8,869 bases of DNA, from the NCBI GenBank assembly GCA_035940955.1, contig DASZEJ010000057.1, forward strand, positions 1 through 8,869, in the 5' to 3' direction. Origin of the DNA: CADCVT01 sp035940955 (lineage in GTDB: Bacteria > Actinomycetota > Thermoleophilia > Solirubrobacterales > Solirubrobacteraceae). Below are positions 1 through 6,602 of the stretch, one piece after another. A model generated the notes under the pieces. That model saw nothing but the letters and a program-made list of their open reading frames with translations, ran no database searches and had not been told where the DNA came from. Numbering within the stretch: the first letter of the stretch is position 1; the number at the start of each line of letters is the position of its first letter. The position numbers and the translations under genes were made by a program.

Positions 1-1563
1 GGCCTGCTGCGCCGGCGCGCCGCCCAGGCTCCGGACCGGGTGTTCCTGCGCTTCGCCGGCGGCGACGTCACGTTCGCCGAGGCCGATCGGCAGTCCGACG
101 AGGTCGCCTGCGGCCTGCTCGCGCTCGGCGTGCGGCCCGGCGCCTTCGTCGCCGTCATGACGCCCAACCGGCCGGAGCTCGTCATGGCGTGGCTCGCGCT
201 GGCGAAGATCGGCGCTGTCCACGCGCCGGTCAACACGGCGTTCCGCGGGCCGGGGCTCGCCCACGTCCTCGACGCGTGCCGAGCCGAGCTGCTGATCGTC
301 GACGCGTCGCTGGTCGACGCCGTCGCCGACGTGCTGCCGGCGCTGCGATGCGCGCGGACGGTCGTCGTCGTGGGCGAGGAGACGTCGGCGGCCGAGCGGC
401 TGCGCGGCGTGCAGGTCGTGCCGTGGCGGGACGTGCCGCAGCGTGGGGGCGAGCCCCCGGCGGCCGGCCACGGGGCGCGCGACCTGGCGATGCTGCTCTT
501 CACCTCCGGGACGACCGGCCGCTCGAAGGGGTGCATGCTCAGCCACCGCTACGCCGTGCGCCAGGCCGAGCTGCTCTGCGAGCACCTGGAGCTGCGCGAC
601 GACGACGTGCTGTTCTGCCCGTTCCCGCTGTTCCACGCCGACGCGGCGATCTTCACGGTGATGCCGGCGCTCGTGCTCGGCACCACGGCCGCGCTGGCCG
701 AGCGCTTCAGCGTCTCGCGCTTCTGGCAGCAGCTCCGCGACTCTCGCTCGACGGTGTTCGACTTCATGGGGGCGACGCTGGCGATGCTCCACAAGCAGCC
801 GGAGCGCGCTGACGACGCCGACAACCCGGCTCGGCTCGGCTGGGGCGTGCCGCTGCCCGACTTCGCCGAGGAGTTCGAGCGGCGCTTCGCCGTCGAGCTG
901 ACCGAGCTGTACGGGCTGACCGACGCGGGCATCGTCGCCTACAACCCGCTCGGAGCCGGTCGACGCGCCGGCTCGTGCGGGCGCCCCGTGGCGCCCTTCG
1001 AGGTGCGCCTGCTCGACGAGGAGGGCTTCGAGGTGCCGGTCGGCGCGACCGGCGAGATCGCCGTCCGCTCCGCCGAGCCCGGCCTGCTGATGGACGGCTA
1101 CTACGGGATGCCCGAGGCGACCGTCGCGGCGACCCGCGACCTGTGGCTGCACACGGGCGATCTCGCCCGCCGCGACGAGGACGGCTTCCTGTACTTCGTC
1201 GGACGGCTCAAGGACGTGATCCGCCGCCGCGGCGAGAACATCTCGGCCTTCGAGGTCGAGGAGGTCGTCCAGTCCCATCCCGCGGTGCTCGAGGCAGCGG
1301 CCTTCGGCGTGCCGAGCGACATGACAGAGGAGGACGTGATGGTCGCCGTGGTCCCCCGTCCCGGGCATCGCGTGGAGCCCGCCGAGCTGATCGCGTTCTG
1401 CGCGACGCGCATGGCGCGCCACATGCTGCCCCGGTACGTCGACGTCGTCGACGAGCTGCCCAAGACCCCGACCGAGAAGGTCGAGAAGTTCCGCCTGGTC
1501 GAGCGCGGCGTGTCCGCGCGGAGCTGGGACCGCGACGCACGCGACCGGGAGCGCGTCGCATGA
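1..1563 (+). CDS. Acyl-CoA synthetase (AMP-forming), CaiC/AliA-like, 5' end missing
   Basis: An ANL-superfamily ligase that activates a carboxylic acid through an acyl-adenylate to its CoA thioester in the cytoplasm. The open frame runs from base 1 without a start, and the first residues (RRRAAQAPDRVFLRF) look like the usual N-terminal region, so the gene begins upstream and 520 residues are visible. The P-loop motif TSGTTGRSKG lies at visible residues 168-177, YGLTD at 304-308, HTGD at 384-387 and GRLKDVIRRRGENIS at 401-415. The C-terminal catalytic-lysine region reads LPKTPTEKVEK (486-496), with Glu where a Gly before the lysine is common. The RRRGENIS and PKTP motifs point to the CaiC (carnitine-CoA ligase)/AliA side of the family; the substrate cannot be read from sequence. 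Its stop overlaps the start of the next gene by 4 nt (ATGA), so the two are probably translationally coupled. Family sure, substrate unknown. Confidence 0.93.
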   Translation, partial: GLLRRRAAQAPDRVFLRFAGGDVTFAEADRQSDEVACGLLALGVRPGAFVAVMTPNRPELVMAWLALAKIGAVHAPVNTAFRGPGLAHVLDACRAELLIVDASLVDAVADVLPALRCARTVVVVGEETSAAERLRGVQVVPWRDVPQRGGEPPAAGHGARDLAMLLFTSGTTGRSKGCMLSHRYAVRQAELLCEHLELRDDDVLFCPFPLFHADAAIFTVMPALVLGTTAALAERFSVSRFWQQLRDSRSTVFDFMGATLAMLHKQPERADDADNPARLGWGVPLPDFAEEFERRFAVELTELYGLTDAGIVAYNPLGAGRRAGSCGRPVAPFEVRLLDEEGFEVPVGATGEIAVRSAEPGLLMDGYYGMPEATVAATRDLWLHTGDLARRDEDGFLYFVGRLKDVIRRRGENISAFEVEEVVQSHPAVLEAAAFGVPSDMTEEDVMVAVVPRPGHRVEPAELIAFCATRMARHMLPRYVDVVDELPKTPTEKVEKFRLVERGVSARSWDRDARDRERVA

Positions 1564-2306
1564 GCCCGTTCGCGCCGGACGCGCTCGCCGGGCGCCTGGC
1601 CGTGGTCACCGGGGCCGGGAAGGGGATCGGCGCCGCCATCGCGCGGTCGCTCGACGCCGCGGGGGCGGCGCTCCTGCTGCTCGACCGCGACGTCGACGCG
1701 GCCCGTGCGGTCGCCGCCGACCTCGCCGACGCGCGCGCCGTCTGCGTCGACGTCGCCGACTACGAGCAGGTGCGTTCGGCCCTGGAGGACGTCGAGCGCA
1801 TCGACGTGCTCGTCAACAACGCCGGCTGGGACCGCGTCGAGCCGTTCCTCGACAACGACCCGGCCCTCTGGGACACGTTGATCGGGATCAACCTCCGCGG
1901 CCCGATCAACCTGTGCCACCTGGCGCTGCCGCGGATGGGCGCCGGCGGGCGGATCGTCAACGTCGCCTCCGACGCGGGGCGGGTGGGCTCGTCGGGCGAG
2001 GCGGTCTACTCCGCGTGCAAGGGCGGGGTGATCGCGCTGACGAAGTCCCTCGCGCGCGAGAGCGCCAGGAGCGGGGTGAGCGTCAACTGCGTCTGCCCGG
2101 GCCCCACGGACACGCCCCTCCTGGCGGAGATCAAGGGGCCGCAGGGCATGGGGCGCACGATGGACGCGATCGTCAAGGCGACACCGTTGCGCAAGCTCGC
2201 CGCGCCCGAGGACGTCGCCGCCGCGGTGACCTTCCTCGCCGCGGGACCGGACCACATCACCGGGCAGACGCTGTCGGTGTCCGGCGGCCTCACGATGGCG
2301 GGCTGA
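1560..2306 (+). CDS. Short-chain dehydrogenase, BadH-like (2-hydroxycyclohexanecarboxyl-CoA dehydrogenase type)
   Basis: A classical SDR of 248 residues, normal length for the family, that oxidises a hydroxyacyl-CoA or similar alcohol with NAD(P)+. The Rossmann motif TGAGKGIG is at residues 17-24 and NNAG at 86-89. The catalytic set N111, S137, Y150 and K154 is complete with canonical S-13-Y-4-K spacing. From memory of Rhodopseudomonas BadH, several stretches match closely: VNNAGWD, the SDAGRVGSSGEAVY active-site strip, CPGPTDT and the C-terminal GQTLSVSGGLTM. Generic FabG proteins usually lack these, so BadH-like is the better name. The ATG overlaps the ligase stop, and GGGAG at 1547-1551 gives a good ribosome binding site 8 nt upstream. 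A ligase plus a BadH-like enzyme suggests breakdown of an alicyclic acid, but a plain 3-oxoacyl reductase role is not excluded. Confidence 0.92.
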   Translation: MSPFAPDALAGRLAVVTGAGKGIGAAIARSLDAAGAALLLLDRDVDAARAVAADLADARAVCVDVADYEQVRSALEDVERIDVLVNNAGWDRVEPFLDNDPALWDTLIGINLRGPINLCHLALPRMGAGGRIVNVASDAGRVGSSGEAVYSACKGGVIALTKSLARESARSGVSVNCVCPGPTDTPLLAEIKGPQGMGRTMDAIVKATPLRKLAAPEDVAAAVTFLAAGPDHITGQTLSVSGGLTMAG

Positions 2307-2986
2307 TGGCCCGTCCGCGCGGCGCCGGCGCCGCGACCGAGGCGAGGGTCCGCGAGGCGGCCGTCCGCCTGTTCGCCCGTCGCGGGTTCGCCGCGACGGG
2401 CCTGCGCGACCTCGCCGCCGAGGCGGACCTGACCGCGGCGGGGCTCTATCACTACATCGGCACGAAGGAGGACCTGCTCGTCGAGATCATGCGCTCGACG
2501 ACCGAGCCGCTGCTCGACGCGGCGCTCAACCTGCCGGCCGACCGGCCGCCCGAGTGGCGGTTGGCCGCGCTCGTCGAGGCGCACGTCTGGGTGCACGGCG
2601 CGCGGCCGCTCGCCTGCCTGGTCTCGGACACGGAGCTGCGGGCGCTGCAGGGCGAGCAGCGCGCACGCGTCGTGGAGCTGCGCGACGCCTACGAGGAGCG
2701 CTGGCGCGAGGTCGTCGGCGACGGCCAGCGCTCCGGCCGGTTCGAGGTGCCCGACGTCCAGGTCACCGCGACCGGCCTGCTGCAGCTGGCCACCGGGGTG
2801 GCGCACTGGTACGCCCCCACCGGTCGCCTGCCGCTGGCCGAGCTGTGCGCGATGCACGCGGACCTCGCGCTCGCCGCCGTCCGGGCGCGCGCGGGTCGCC
2901 GCCCGATCCGCCGCGCCGCGCTCGCGCTCGCGCCCCCGGACGAGCGCCTGCCCGTCGCCGACATCGAGCGAGCGCTGCACGCCTGA
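2306..2986 (+). CDS. TetR-family transcriptional regulator, KstR2-like
   Basis: A 226-residue DNA-binding repressor of the TetR type. The N-terminal helix-turn-helix spans about residues 13-60, including FARRGFAATGLRDLA and the recognition helix around TAAGLYHYIGTKEDLL. The C-terminal ligand and dimer domain (about 65-195) has the pattern HGARPLACLVSDTELRAL and a helix ending in VAHWYAPTGRLP, which resembles the C-terminal domain of KstR2 (regulator of steroid-ring catabolism, acyl-CoA ligand) and its relatives. The last 30 residues are Arg/Ala-rich and probably disordered. The ATG shares one base with the TGA of the dehydrogenase gene, so it is the third gene of the module. It likely senses an acyl-CoA intermediate and represses the module; the operator must lie upstream of the window, since none is visible inside. 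Family call firm, ligand inferred. Confidence 0.9.
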   Translation: MARPRGAGAATEARVREAAVRLFARRGFAATGLRDLAAEADLTAAGLYHYIGTKEDLLVEIMRSTTEPLLDAALNLPADRPPEWRLAALVEAHVWVHGARPLACLVSDTELRALQGEQRARVVELRDAYEERWREVVGDGQRSGRFEVPDVQVTATGLLQLATGVAHWYAPTGRLPLAELCAMHADLALAAVRARAGRRPIRRAALALAPPDERLPVADIERALHA

Positions 2987-3049
2987 GGCCGGCCGCCGTG
3001 AGCGGCGGAGGAGGCGGAGCAGCCCCCGGAGGCTGTCTACCCGTGGCGC

Positions 3050-3055
3050 TAGGGT
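3050..3055 (+). promoter_or_regulatory. Possible -10 box for scpAB (leaderless or near-leaderless)
   Basis: TAGGGT fits the actinobacterial -10 pattern TANNNT and ends 8 nt before the scpA ATG, placing transcription start at or next to the start codon. No clear -35 is visible. The same bases include AGGG at 3051-3054, which could instead act as a weak ribosome binding site 9 nt from the ATG. The 77-bp gap after the TetR gene also contains only a short 5-bp GC stem (2993-2997 with 3004-3008), too weak to call a terminator. Confidence 0.25.
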
Positions 3056-3063
3056 CAGCGAGC

Positions 3064-3987
3064 ATGTCAGCGGTCGCCGACCTGCAGCTCGACCTGGAGG
3101 TGTTCTCCGGGCCGTTCGACCTGCTGCTGACGCTCGTGCTGCGCGAGGAGGTCGACCTGCTGGAGGTCGAGCTGGCCGACGTGGTGCTCGCGTACCTCGA
3201 CCACCTGGAGGCGCGGGGCGAGCTCGACCTCGAGGTGACGACGGAGTTCCTCGTCCTGATCGCCGCGCTGCTCGAGTTGAAGTCCCGGCTCATGCTCCCG
3301 CGCGGGGAGGAGGAGCTGCTCGACGTCGAGCCCGCCGAGGCGGCCGAGGAGCTGCTGGCGCGGATGATCGAGGCCCGCCGGTACCGGTCGGCGGCGGAGC
3401 ACCTGCGGGAGCTGCTCGCGGCCGAGGAGGGCGTGCGCTACCGGAGCGCCCCGCCGCCGCCGTGGCTGCGGCGCGGCGGGCTCGAGGAGCTTCCCGGGGG
3501 CGTCTACGCCCCGGACCGGCTCGGCGCCGCGCTCGGCGGCCTCCTCCGCCACCCGCCGAAGGTCGACGTCACCCATCTCGGCCAGGTCCGGGTCAGCGTG
3601 GCCGAGCGCCTCGCGGTGCTGCGGTCGCTGCTGCGCCGGGGCGCGACGACGTTCGACGAGGCGGTCCGAGGAGCGGACCGCGTGACGGTCTGCATCACGC
3701 TCTTCGCGCTGCTCGAGATGTACAAGCAGGGCGAGGCGACGTGGGAGCAGCCCGAGCCGTTCGGGGAGATCACGATCGCGGCGCGAGAGGCCGCGCCCGC
3801 GGGCGCGCCGCGCGAGGCGGCGGCTCCGCGCGGTGCCGCCGCCGCGGACGCGCCACTCCGCACGGCCGCGGCCGCTCCGCACGCCGCCGCCGCGGACGCG
3901 CCGCTCCGCACGGCCGTCGCTCCGCGCGCCGCTGCCGCCGCAGACGCGCCGCTCCACGCCGCCGCCGCTCCGGAGCCCGCGCGATGA
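3064..3987 (+). CDS. scpA: Segregation and condensation protein A
   Basis: The kleisin subunit that bridges SMC head domains in the bacterial condensin complex and acts in chromosome organisation and segregation. It is 307 residues, longer than the roughly 250 usual for the family. The N-terminal kleisin helix motif FSGPFDLLLTLVLREEVDLLEV is at 14-35 and FLVLIAALLELKSRLMLP at 62-79. The C-terminal winged helix ends with VTVCITLFALLEMYKQGE (207-224) and FGEITI (233-238). Residues 241-307 form an extra Ala/Pro-rich tail of repeated units, described separately. ATG 3064 is chosen because the conserved region begins soon after it; an in-frame GTG at 3043 would add seven residues with no better ribosome site. 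The stop overlaps the scpB start by 4 nt (ATGA), the standard arrangement for this pair. Confidence 0.96.
   Translation: MSAVADLQLDLEVFSGPFDLLLTLVLREEVDLLEVELADVVLAYLDHLEARGELDLEVTTEFLVLIAALLELKSRLMLPRGEEELLDVEPAEAAEELLARMIEARRYRSAAEHLRELLAAEEGVRYRSAPPPPWLRRGGLEELPGGVYAPDRLGAALGGLLRHPPKVDVTHLGQVRVSVAERLAVLRSLLRRGATTFDEAVRGADRVTVCITLFALLEMYKQGEATWEQPEPFGEITIAAREAAPAGAPREAAAPRGAAAADAPLRTAAAAPHAAAADAPLRTAVAPRAAAAADAPLHAAAAPEPAR
3835..3978 (+). repeat. Three 48-bp tandem repeats encoding the ScpA tail
   Basis: Three in-frame imperfect units (3835-3882, 3883-3930, 3931-3978) share the core AAAADAPLRTA. The Asp codons fall at 3847, 3895 and 3943, exactly 48 bp apart. A partial related piece (AAAPRG) precedes the first unit at about 3817-3834. 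Units 1 and 2 are closest in DNA; unit 3 has LHA in place of LRT. The tail lies beyond the winged helix that contacts SMC and is probably a flexible linker. Replication slippage is the likely origin. Confidence 0.85.
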
Positions 3988-4580
3988 CCGACCTCGCCCG
4001 GATCGTCGAGGCGCTCCTCTTCCTCTCGCCCGAGCCCGTGGCGACCGAGGACCTCGCCTCGGCCTGCGACGTGTGGCCCGACGACCTCGCGCCCGTCCTC
4101 GACGAGCTGAAGGCCGAGTTCGCCGAGGGCCGCCGCGGCCTCGTGCTGCGCGAGGTCGCGGGGGGATGGACGCTCGCGACCGACCCGATCGCCGAGCCCG
4201 CCGCGCGCCGCCTCCTCGCCCGCCCCCGCACCCCGCCCCTCAGCCCCGCGCAGGCCGAGACCCTCTCGATCGTCGCCTACCTCCAGCCGGTCTCCCGCCC
4301 CGAGGTCGCCCGCATCCGCGGCGTCGCCTCCGACTCGGCGACGGCGACGCTCGTCGAGCGCGGCCTCATCGAGGAGTCCGGCCGCTCCCAGTTCGGCGCC
4401 GTCCTCTACCGCACGACCCCGCTCTTCCTCAAGCTCTTCGGCCTCGACTCCCTCGACGACCTGCCCGACCCCTCGCGCTGGGACCCGACGCCGGACGAGC
4501 ACGCCGAGCTGCGCGACCGCCTCCTCCGCGCCGGCGAGGCCCGCGCCGGCACGGCGCCGGCGACGACCGCCGCCGAGTAG
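3984..4580 (+). CDS. scpB: Segregation and condensation protein B
   Basis: The winged-helix KITE partner that dimerises and wraps the middle of ScpA in the SMC-ScpAB complex. It is 198 residues, normal for the family. Two winged-helix domains are visible, about 1-80 (RIVEALLFLSPEPVATEDLA) and 85-160. The conserved core runs LSPAQAETLSIVAYLQPVSR (87-106), IRGV (111-114), LVERGLIEESGR (123-134), LYRTTPLFLKLFGL (141-154) and DDLPDP (158-163). The GRPxLY strip of many homologues here reads GAVLYRTT. The last 20 residues are a low-complexity Ala/Thr tail. GGAG at 3972-3975 sits 8 nt before the ATG, inside the end of scpA, so translation is coupled. In many bacteria rluB follows directly; here a convergent rlmN and a palindromic element separate them. 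Confidence 0.96.
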   Translation: MTDLARIVEALLFLSPEPVATEDLASACDVWPDDLAPVLDELKAEFAEGRRGLVLREVAGGWTLATDPIAEPAARRLLARPRTPPLSPAQAETLSIVAYLQPVSRPEVARIRGVASDSATATLVERGLIEESGRSQFGAVLYRTTPLFLKLFGLDSLDDLPDPSRWDPTPDEHAELRDRLLRAGEARAGTAPATTAAE

Positions 4581-4619
4581 CGGCGGGCTCACCTCCCGTC
4601 GCTGTGCCCGGCGGCGCCG

Positions 4620-4799
4620 CTGACTGCTCACCGAGGGAGGGAGGACGCACTGGCGACCCGCATAACGCACCACTCGTGCGTCATCCCGAGGGGGTGTGTC
4701 CCGTTTCGTCCCGTATAGGGCCCTCAACGCACCACACGTCCATCGACGGGGCAACCAGTGGTGCGTTGTGCGGGTTCCCTGCCCTCGGTGAGCCGTCAG
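4620..4799. repeat. Long imperfect palindrome (MITE-like or structured-RNA element) between scpB and rlmN
   Basis: A 180-bp inverted repeat. Outer arms 4620-4637 and 4782-4799 pair over 18 bp with one mismatch (4625/4794). Next, AGGGA 4638-4642 pairs with TCCCT 4776-4780, leaving single base 4781 bulged. A 13-nt bulge (4643-4655) follows on the left, then a 19-bp inner stem of 4656-4674 with 4757-4775, with one G-T pair. The closing loop is 4675-4756. The motif AACGCACCAC occurs at 4664 and 4726 and inverted at 4758-4767. The interior is less GC-rich than the surroundings. No coding frame here looks real, and no target-site duplication is visible outside the arms. It could be a non-autonomous mobile repeat, a bidirectional terminator for the convergent genes, or a folded RNA. 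The rest of the 4581-4890 gap (4581-4619 and 4800-4890) shows nothing recognisable. Confidence 0.75.
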
Positions 4800-4890
4800 T
4801 AACGCCCCCGGGTCGAGAAACGCGACCGAACGGCACGCCCACGCCGCCCGAGGCCGCGCCCGGCACTGCTGGACGCGCCCGAGCGCGCCG

Positions 4891-5874
4891 CTAAGCCCGC
4901 GCCGCCGCGAGCTGGCCGCACGCCGCGTCGATGTCGCGCCCGCGCGTCAGGCGGACCGTGACCGGTACGCCGTGCTCCTCCAGCACCGCGCGGAAGGCGT
5001 CGATCGCCTCGCGGGTGGAGCCCTGGTAGGCGGTTCCCGTCGGGTTGTACGGGATGAGGTTGACCTTGAAGTGCTCGGTCCCGAGCAGGCGGGCGAGCTG
5101 CAGGGCCTGCTCGTAGCGGTCGTTGACGCCGGCGAGCATCACGTACTCGACGAAGACGCGGCGGCGCTTGCGCTCGTGCCAGCGGCGGCAGGCGGCGAGG
5201 ACGTCGGCGAGCGGGTAGCGCTCGTTGACCGGCATGATCTGGGAGCGCAGGGCGTCGTCGGGCGCGTGGAGGCTGAGCGCGAGGCGGATCGGCGCCGGGT
5301 CGTCGGTCAGCCGCTCGATCCCCGGCAGCCAGCCGACGGTGGAGATCGTCGTGCGGCGGTGGGTGATGCCGACGTCCGGCAGGCGGCGGGCGGCGCCGAG
5401 CACCGCGTCGAGGTTCATGAGTGGCTCGCCCATCCCCATGAACACGGCGTGGTCGACCTCCTCGACGCGGCGGAAGTGCAGCGCCTGGTCGACGATCTCG
5501 CTCGCCGTCAGGTTCCTGCCGAACCGCATCGCGCCGGTCGCGCAGAACGTGCACGTCAGCGGGCAGCCCGACTGGGACGAGAGGCAAAGCGAGCGCCGGC
5601 CGTCGCGGTAGCGCATGAGGACGGCCTCGACCGGGCGGCGGTCGGCCGTCTCGAAGAGCACCTTCAGCGTGCCGTCGCGCGACTGCGCCTCGTGGACCGG
5701 CGTCAGCGTCGAGAACGGGACCGCCTCGCCCAGCCGCGCCCGCAGCGCCGCCGGCAGGTTCGTCATCGCGTCGTAGCCGGCCGCCCCGCGCGCCGCCCAC
5801 TCCCACACCTGCCGGGCGCGGAAGCGCGGCTCGCCCGCGGCGGCGAGCGTCTGCTCGAGCAGCTCGAGGTCCAC
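4891..5874 (-). CDS. rlmN: 23S rRNA (adenine-2503-C2) methyltransferase, radical SAM
   Basis: Methylates C2 of A2503 in 23S rRNA, and in characterised homologues A37 of some tRNAs, by a radical SAM mechanism. The protein is 327 residues, slightly shorter than many RlmN proteins because the N-terminal accessory region is minimal. The [4Fe-4S] motif CPLTCTFC gives C104, C108 and C111. The two mechanistic cysteines are C97 (SLCLSSQSGC) and C319 (RGRDIDAACGQL). MGMGEPLMN (146-154), TISTVGW (176-182), LALSLHAP (198-205) and VNLIPYNP (271-278) are family signatures. The start is GTG at 5874, just before ELLEQTLAAAGEPRFRARQ, which aligns with the usual N-terminal end; no good ribosome site precedes it. 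The gene is antisense to its neighbours, convergent with scpB and divergent from the pseudouridine synthase gene 11 bp away. Confidence 0.96.
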   Translation of the reverse strand: MDLELLEQTLAAAGEPRFRARQVWEWAARGAAGYDAMTNLPAALRARLGEAVPFSTLTPVHEAQSRDGTLKVLFETADRRPVEAVLMRYRDGRRSLCLSSQSGCPLTCTFCATGAMRFGRNLTASEIVDQALHFRRVEEVDHAVFMGMGEPLMNLDAVLGAARRLPDVGITHRRTTISTVGWLPGIERLTDDPAPIRLALSLHAPDDALRSQIMPVNERYPLADVLAACRRWHERKRRRVFVEYVMLAGVNDRYEQALQLARLLGTEHFKVNLIPYNPTGTAYQGSTREAIDAFRAVLEEHGVPVTVRLTRGRDIDAACGQLAAARA

Positions 5875-5880
5875 ACTGCC

Positions 5881-5886
5881 AGGGTA
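5881..5886 (-). promoter_or_regulatory. Possible -10 box for a leaderless rlmN transcript
   Basis: On the minus strand TACCCT fits TANNNT and ends 6 nt before the GTG start of rlmN, so transcription could begin at the start codon. The box overlaps the first base of the divergent rluB ATG. No convincing -35 is visible. Support is spacing plus the absence of a ribosome binding site. Confidence 0.28.
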
Positions 5887-6584
5887 TGCGCCTCGCGAAG
5901 TACCTCGCCCACGCGGGCGTCGCCTCCCGCCGGGCGGCGGAGGAGATCGTGCGCGCCGGCCGGGTGACCGTCGGCGGCGATGTCGTCACCGACCCCGCGC
6001 GCGACGTCGGCGACTCCGACGCGGTCACCGTCGACGGGCGGCGCGTCTCAGGCGCGGAGGAGCGGGTGGTGTGGGCGCTCAACAAGCCCGCCGGCGTCGT
6101 CGCCACCGCGCGCGACACGCACGGGCGGCGCACGGTGGTCGACCTCGTCGAAGCGGGCGGCGCGCGGCTGTACCCGGTCGGCCGGCTCGACGCCGACAGC
6201 ACCGGCCTCATCCTCCTCACCAACGACGGCGACCTCGCCAACGCGCTCACCCACCCGCGCTACGAGGTGCCGAAGACCTACCGCGTGCGGGTCGCCCGCA
6301 CCCCGGTCAGCGACCGCGCGGTGCGGCGGCTGCGCGAGGGCGTCCAGCTCGAGGACGGCCTCACCGCGCCCGCCCGGGTGCGGCGCGACGGCCGCGACGT
6401 GCTCGAGATCACGATCCACGAGGGCCGCAACCGGCAGGTCCGGCGGATGTGCGAGGCGGTGGGGCACCCGGTGGTCTCGCTGGAGCGGATCGCGTTCGGC
6501 CCGCTGCGGCTCGGCGACCTGCCGCCCGGGCGCGCGCGGCGGCTGAGCGGGTCCGAGCTCGACCGGCTGCGCCGCCGCTCCTGA
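5886..6584 (+). CDS. rluB: 23S rRNA pseudouridine synthase, RluB/RsuA family
   Basis: Converts a uridine of ribosomal RNA to pseudouridine. The 232-residue protein has an N-terminal S4 RNA-binding domain (1-50, MRLAKYLAHAGVASRRAAEE) followed by the RsuA/RluB-type catalytic domain. The catalytic aspartate is D102 in GRLDADSTGLILLTNDGDL. ALNKPAGVV (64-72), EVPKTYRVRV (127-136) and EGRNRQVRRM (179-188) are typical. In actinobacteria and firmicutes the gene next to scpB is generally this RluB type, so RluB is preferred over RsuA, though sequence alone cannot fix the target base. ATG 5886 is firm because the S4 domain begins immediately; it has no usable ribosome site (AGGG is only 1 nt away), so the transcript may be leaderless. 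The gene ends in a double stop, TGA TAG, 18 bp before aroH. Confidence 0.93.
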   Translation: MRLAKYLAHAGVASRRAAEEIVRAGRVTVGGDVVTDPARDVGDSDAVTVDGRRVSGAEERVVWALNKPAGVVATARDTHGRRTVVDLVEAGGARLYPVGRLDADSTGLILLTNDGDLANALTHPRYEVPKTYRVRVARTPVSDRAVRRLREGVQLEDGLTAPARVRRDGRDVLEITIHEGRNRQVRRMCEAVGHPVVSLERIAFGPLRLGDLPPGRARRLSGSELDRLRRRS

Positions 6585-6602
6585 TAGAAACGTCGCCCCG
6601 CC

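Noticed and set aside
1101..2255. 384-codon open frame on the minus strand across the ligase and dehydrogenase genes
   Set aside because: Antisense to two strongly supported genes; its product is Arg/Gly/Ala-rich with no motif, as expected from codon periodicity in GC-rich DNA.
3043..3063. Alternative GTG start for scpA at 3043
   Set aside because: Adds seven non-conserved residues and lacks a ribosome site at proper distance; ATG 3064 sits properly ahead of the conserved kleisin motif.
3835..3978. CRISPR-like array in the scpA tail
   Set aside because: Units are contiguous, in frame and without unique spacers; it is a coding tandem repeat.
4610..4810. Target-site duplication flanking the palindrome
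   Set aside because: The flanks (GCGGCGCCG on the left, TAACGCCC on the right) do not match as a direct repeat, so recent transposition is not claimed.
4681..4866. 61-codon minus-strand frame in the palindromic gap, and the plus-strand frame through the same bases
   Set aside because: Both follow the inverted repeat (NPHNAPLV on one strand, a related string on the other), with no ribosome site and no protein-like pattern. The repeat explains them better.
4796..6250. 484-codon minus-strand frame overlapping rlmN and rluB
   Set aside because: Out of frame with rlmN, which has all catalytic motifs; most of it is a low-complexity Arg/Pro shadow.
6585..6590. TAGAAA as a -10 box for aroH
   Set aside because: It does not fit TANNNT, has no -35 and overlaps the second stop codon after rluB; cotranscription with rluB is simpler.
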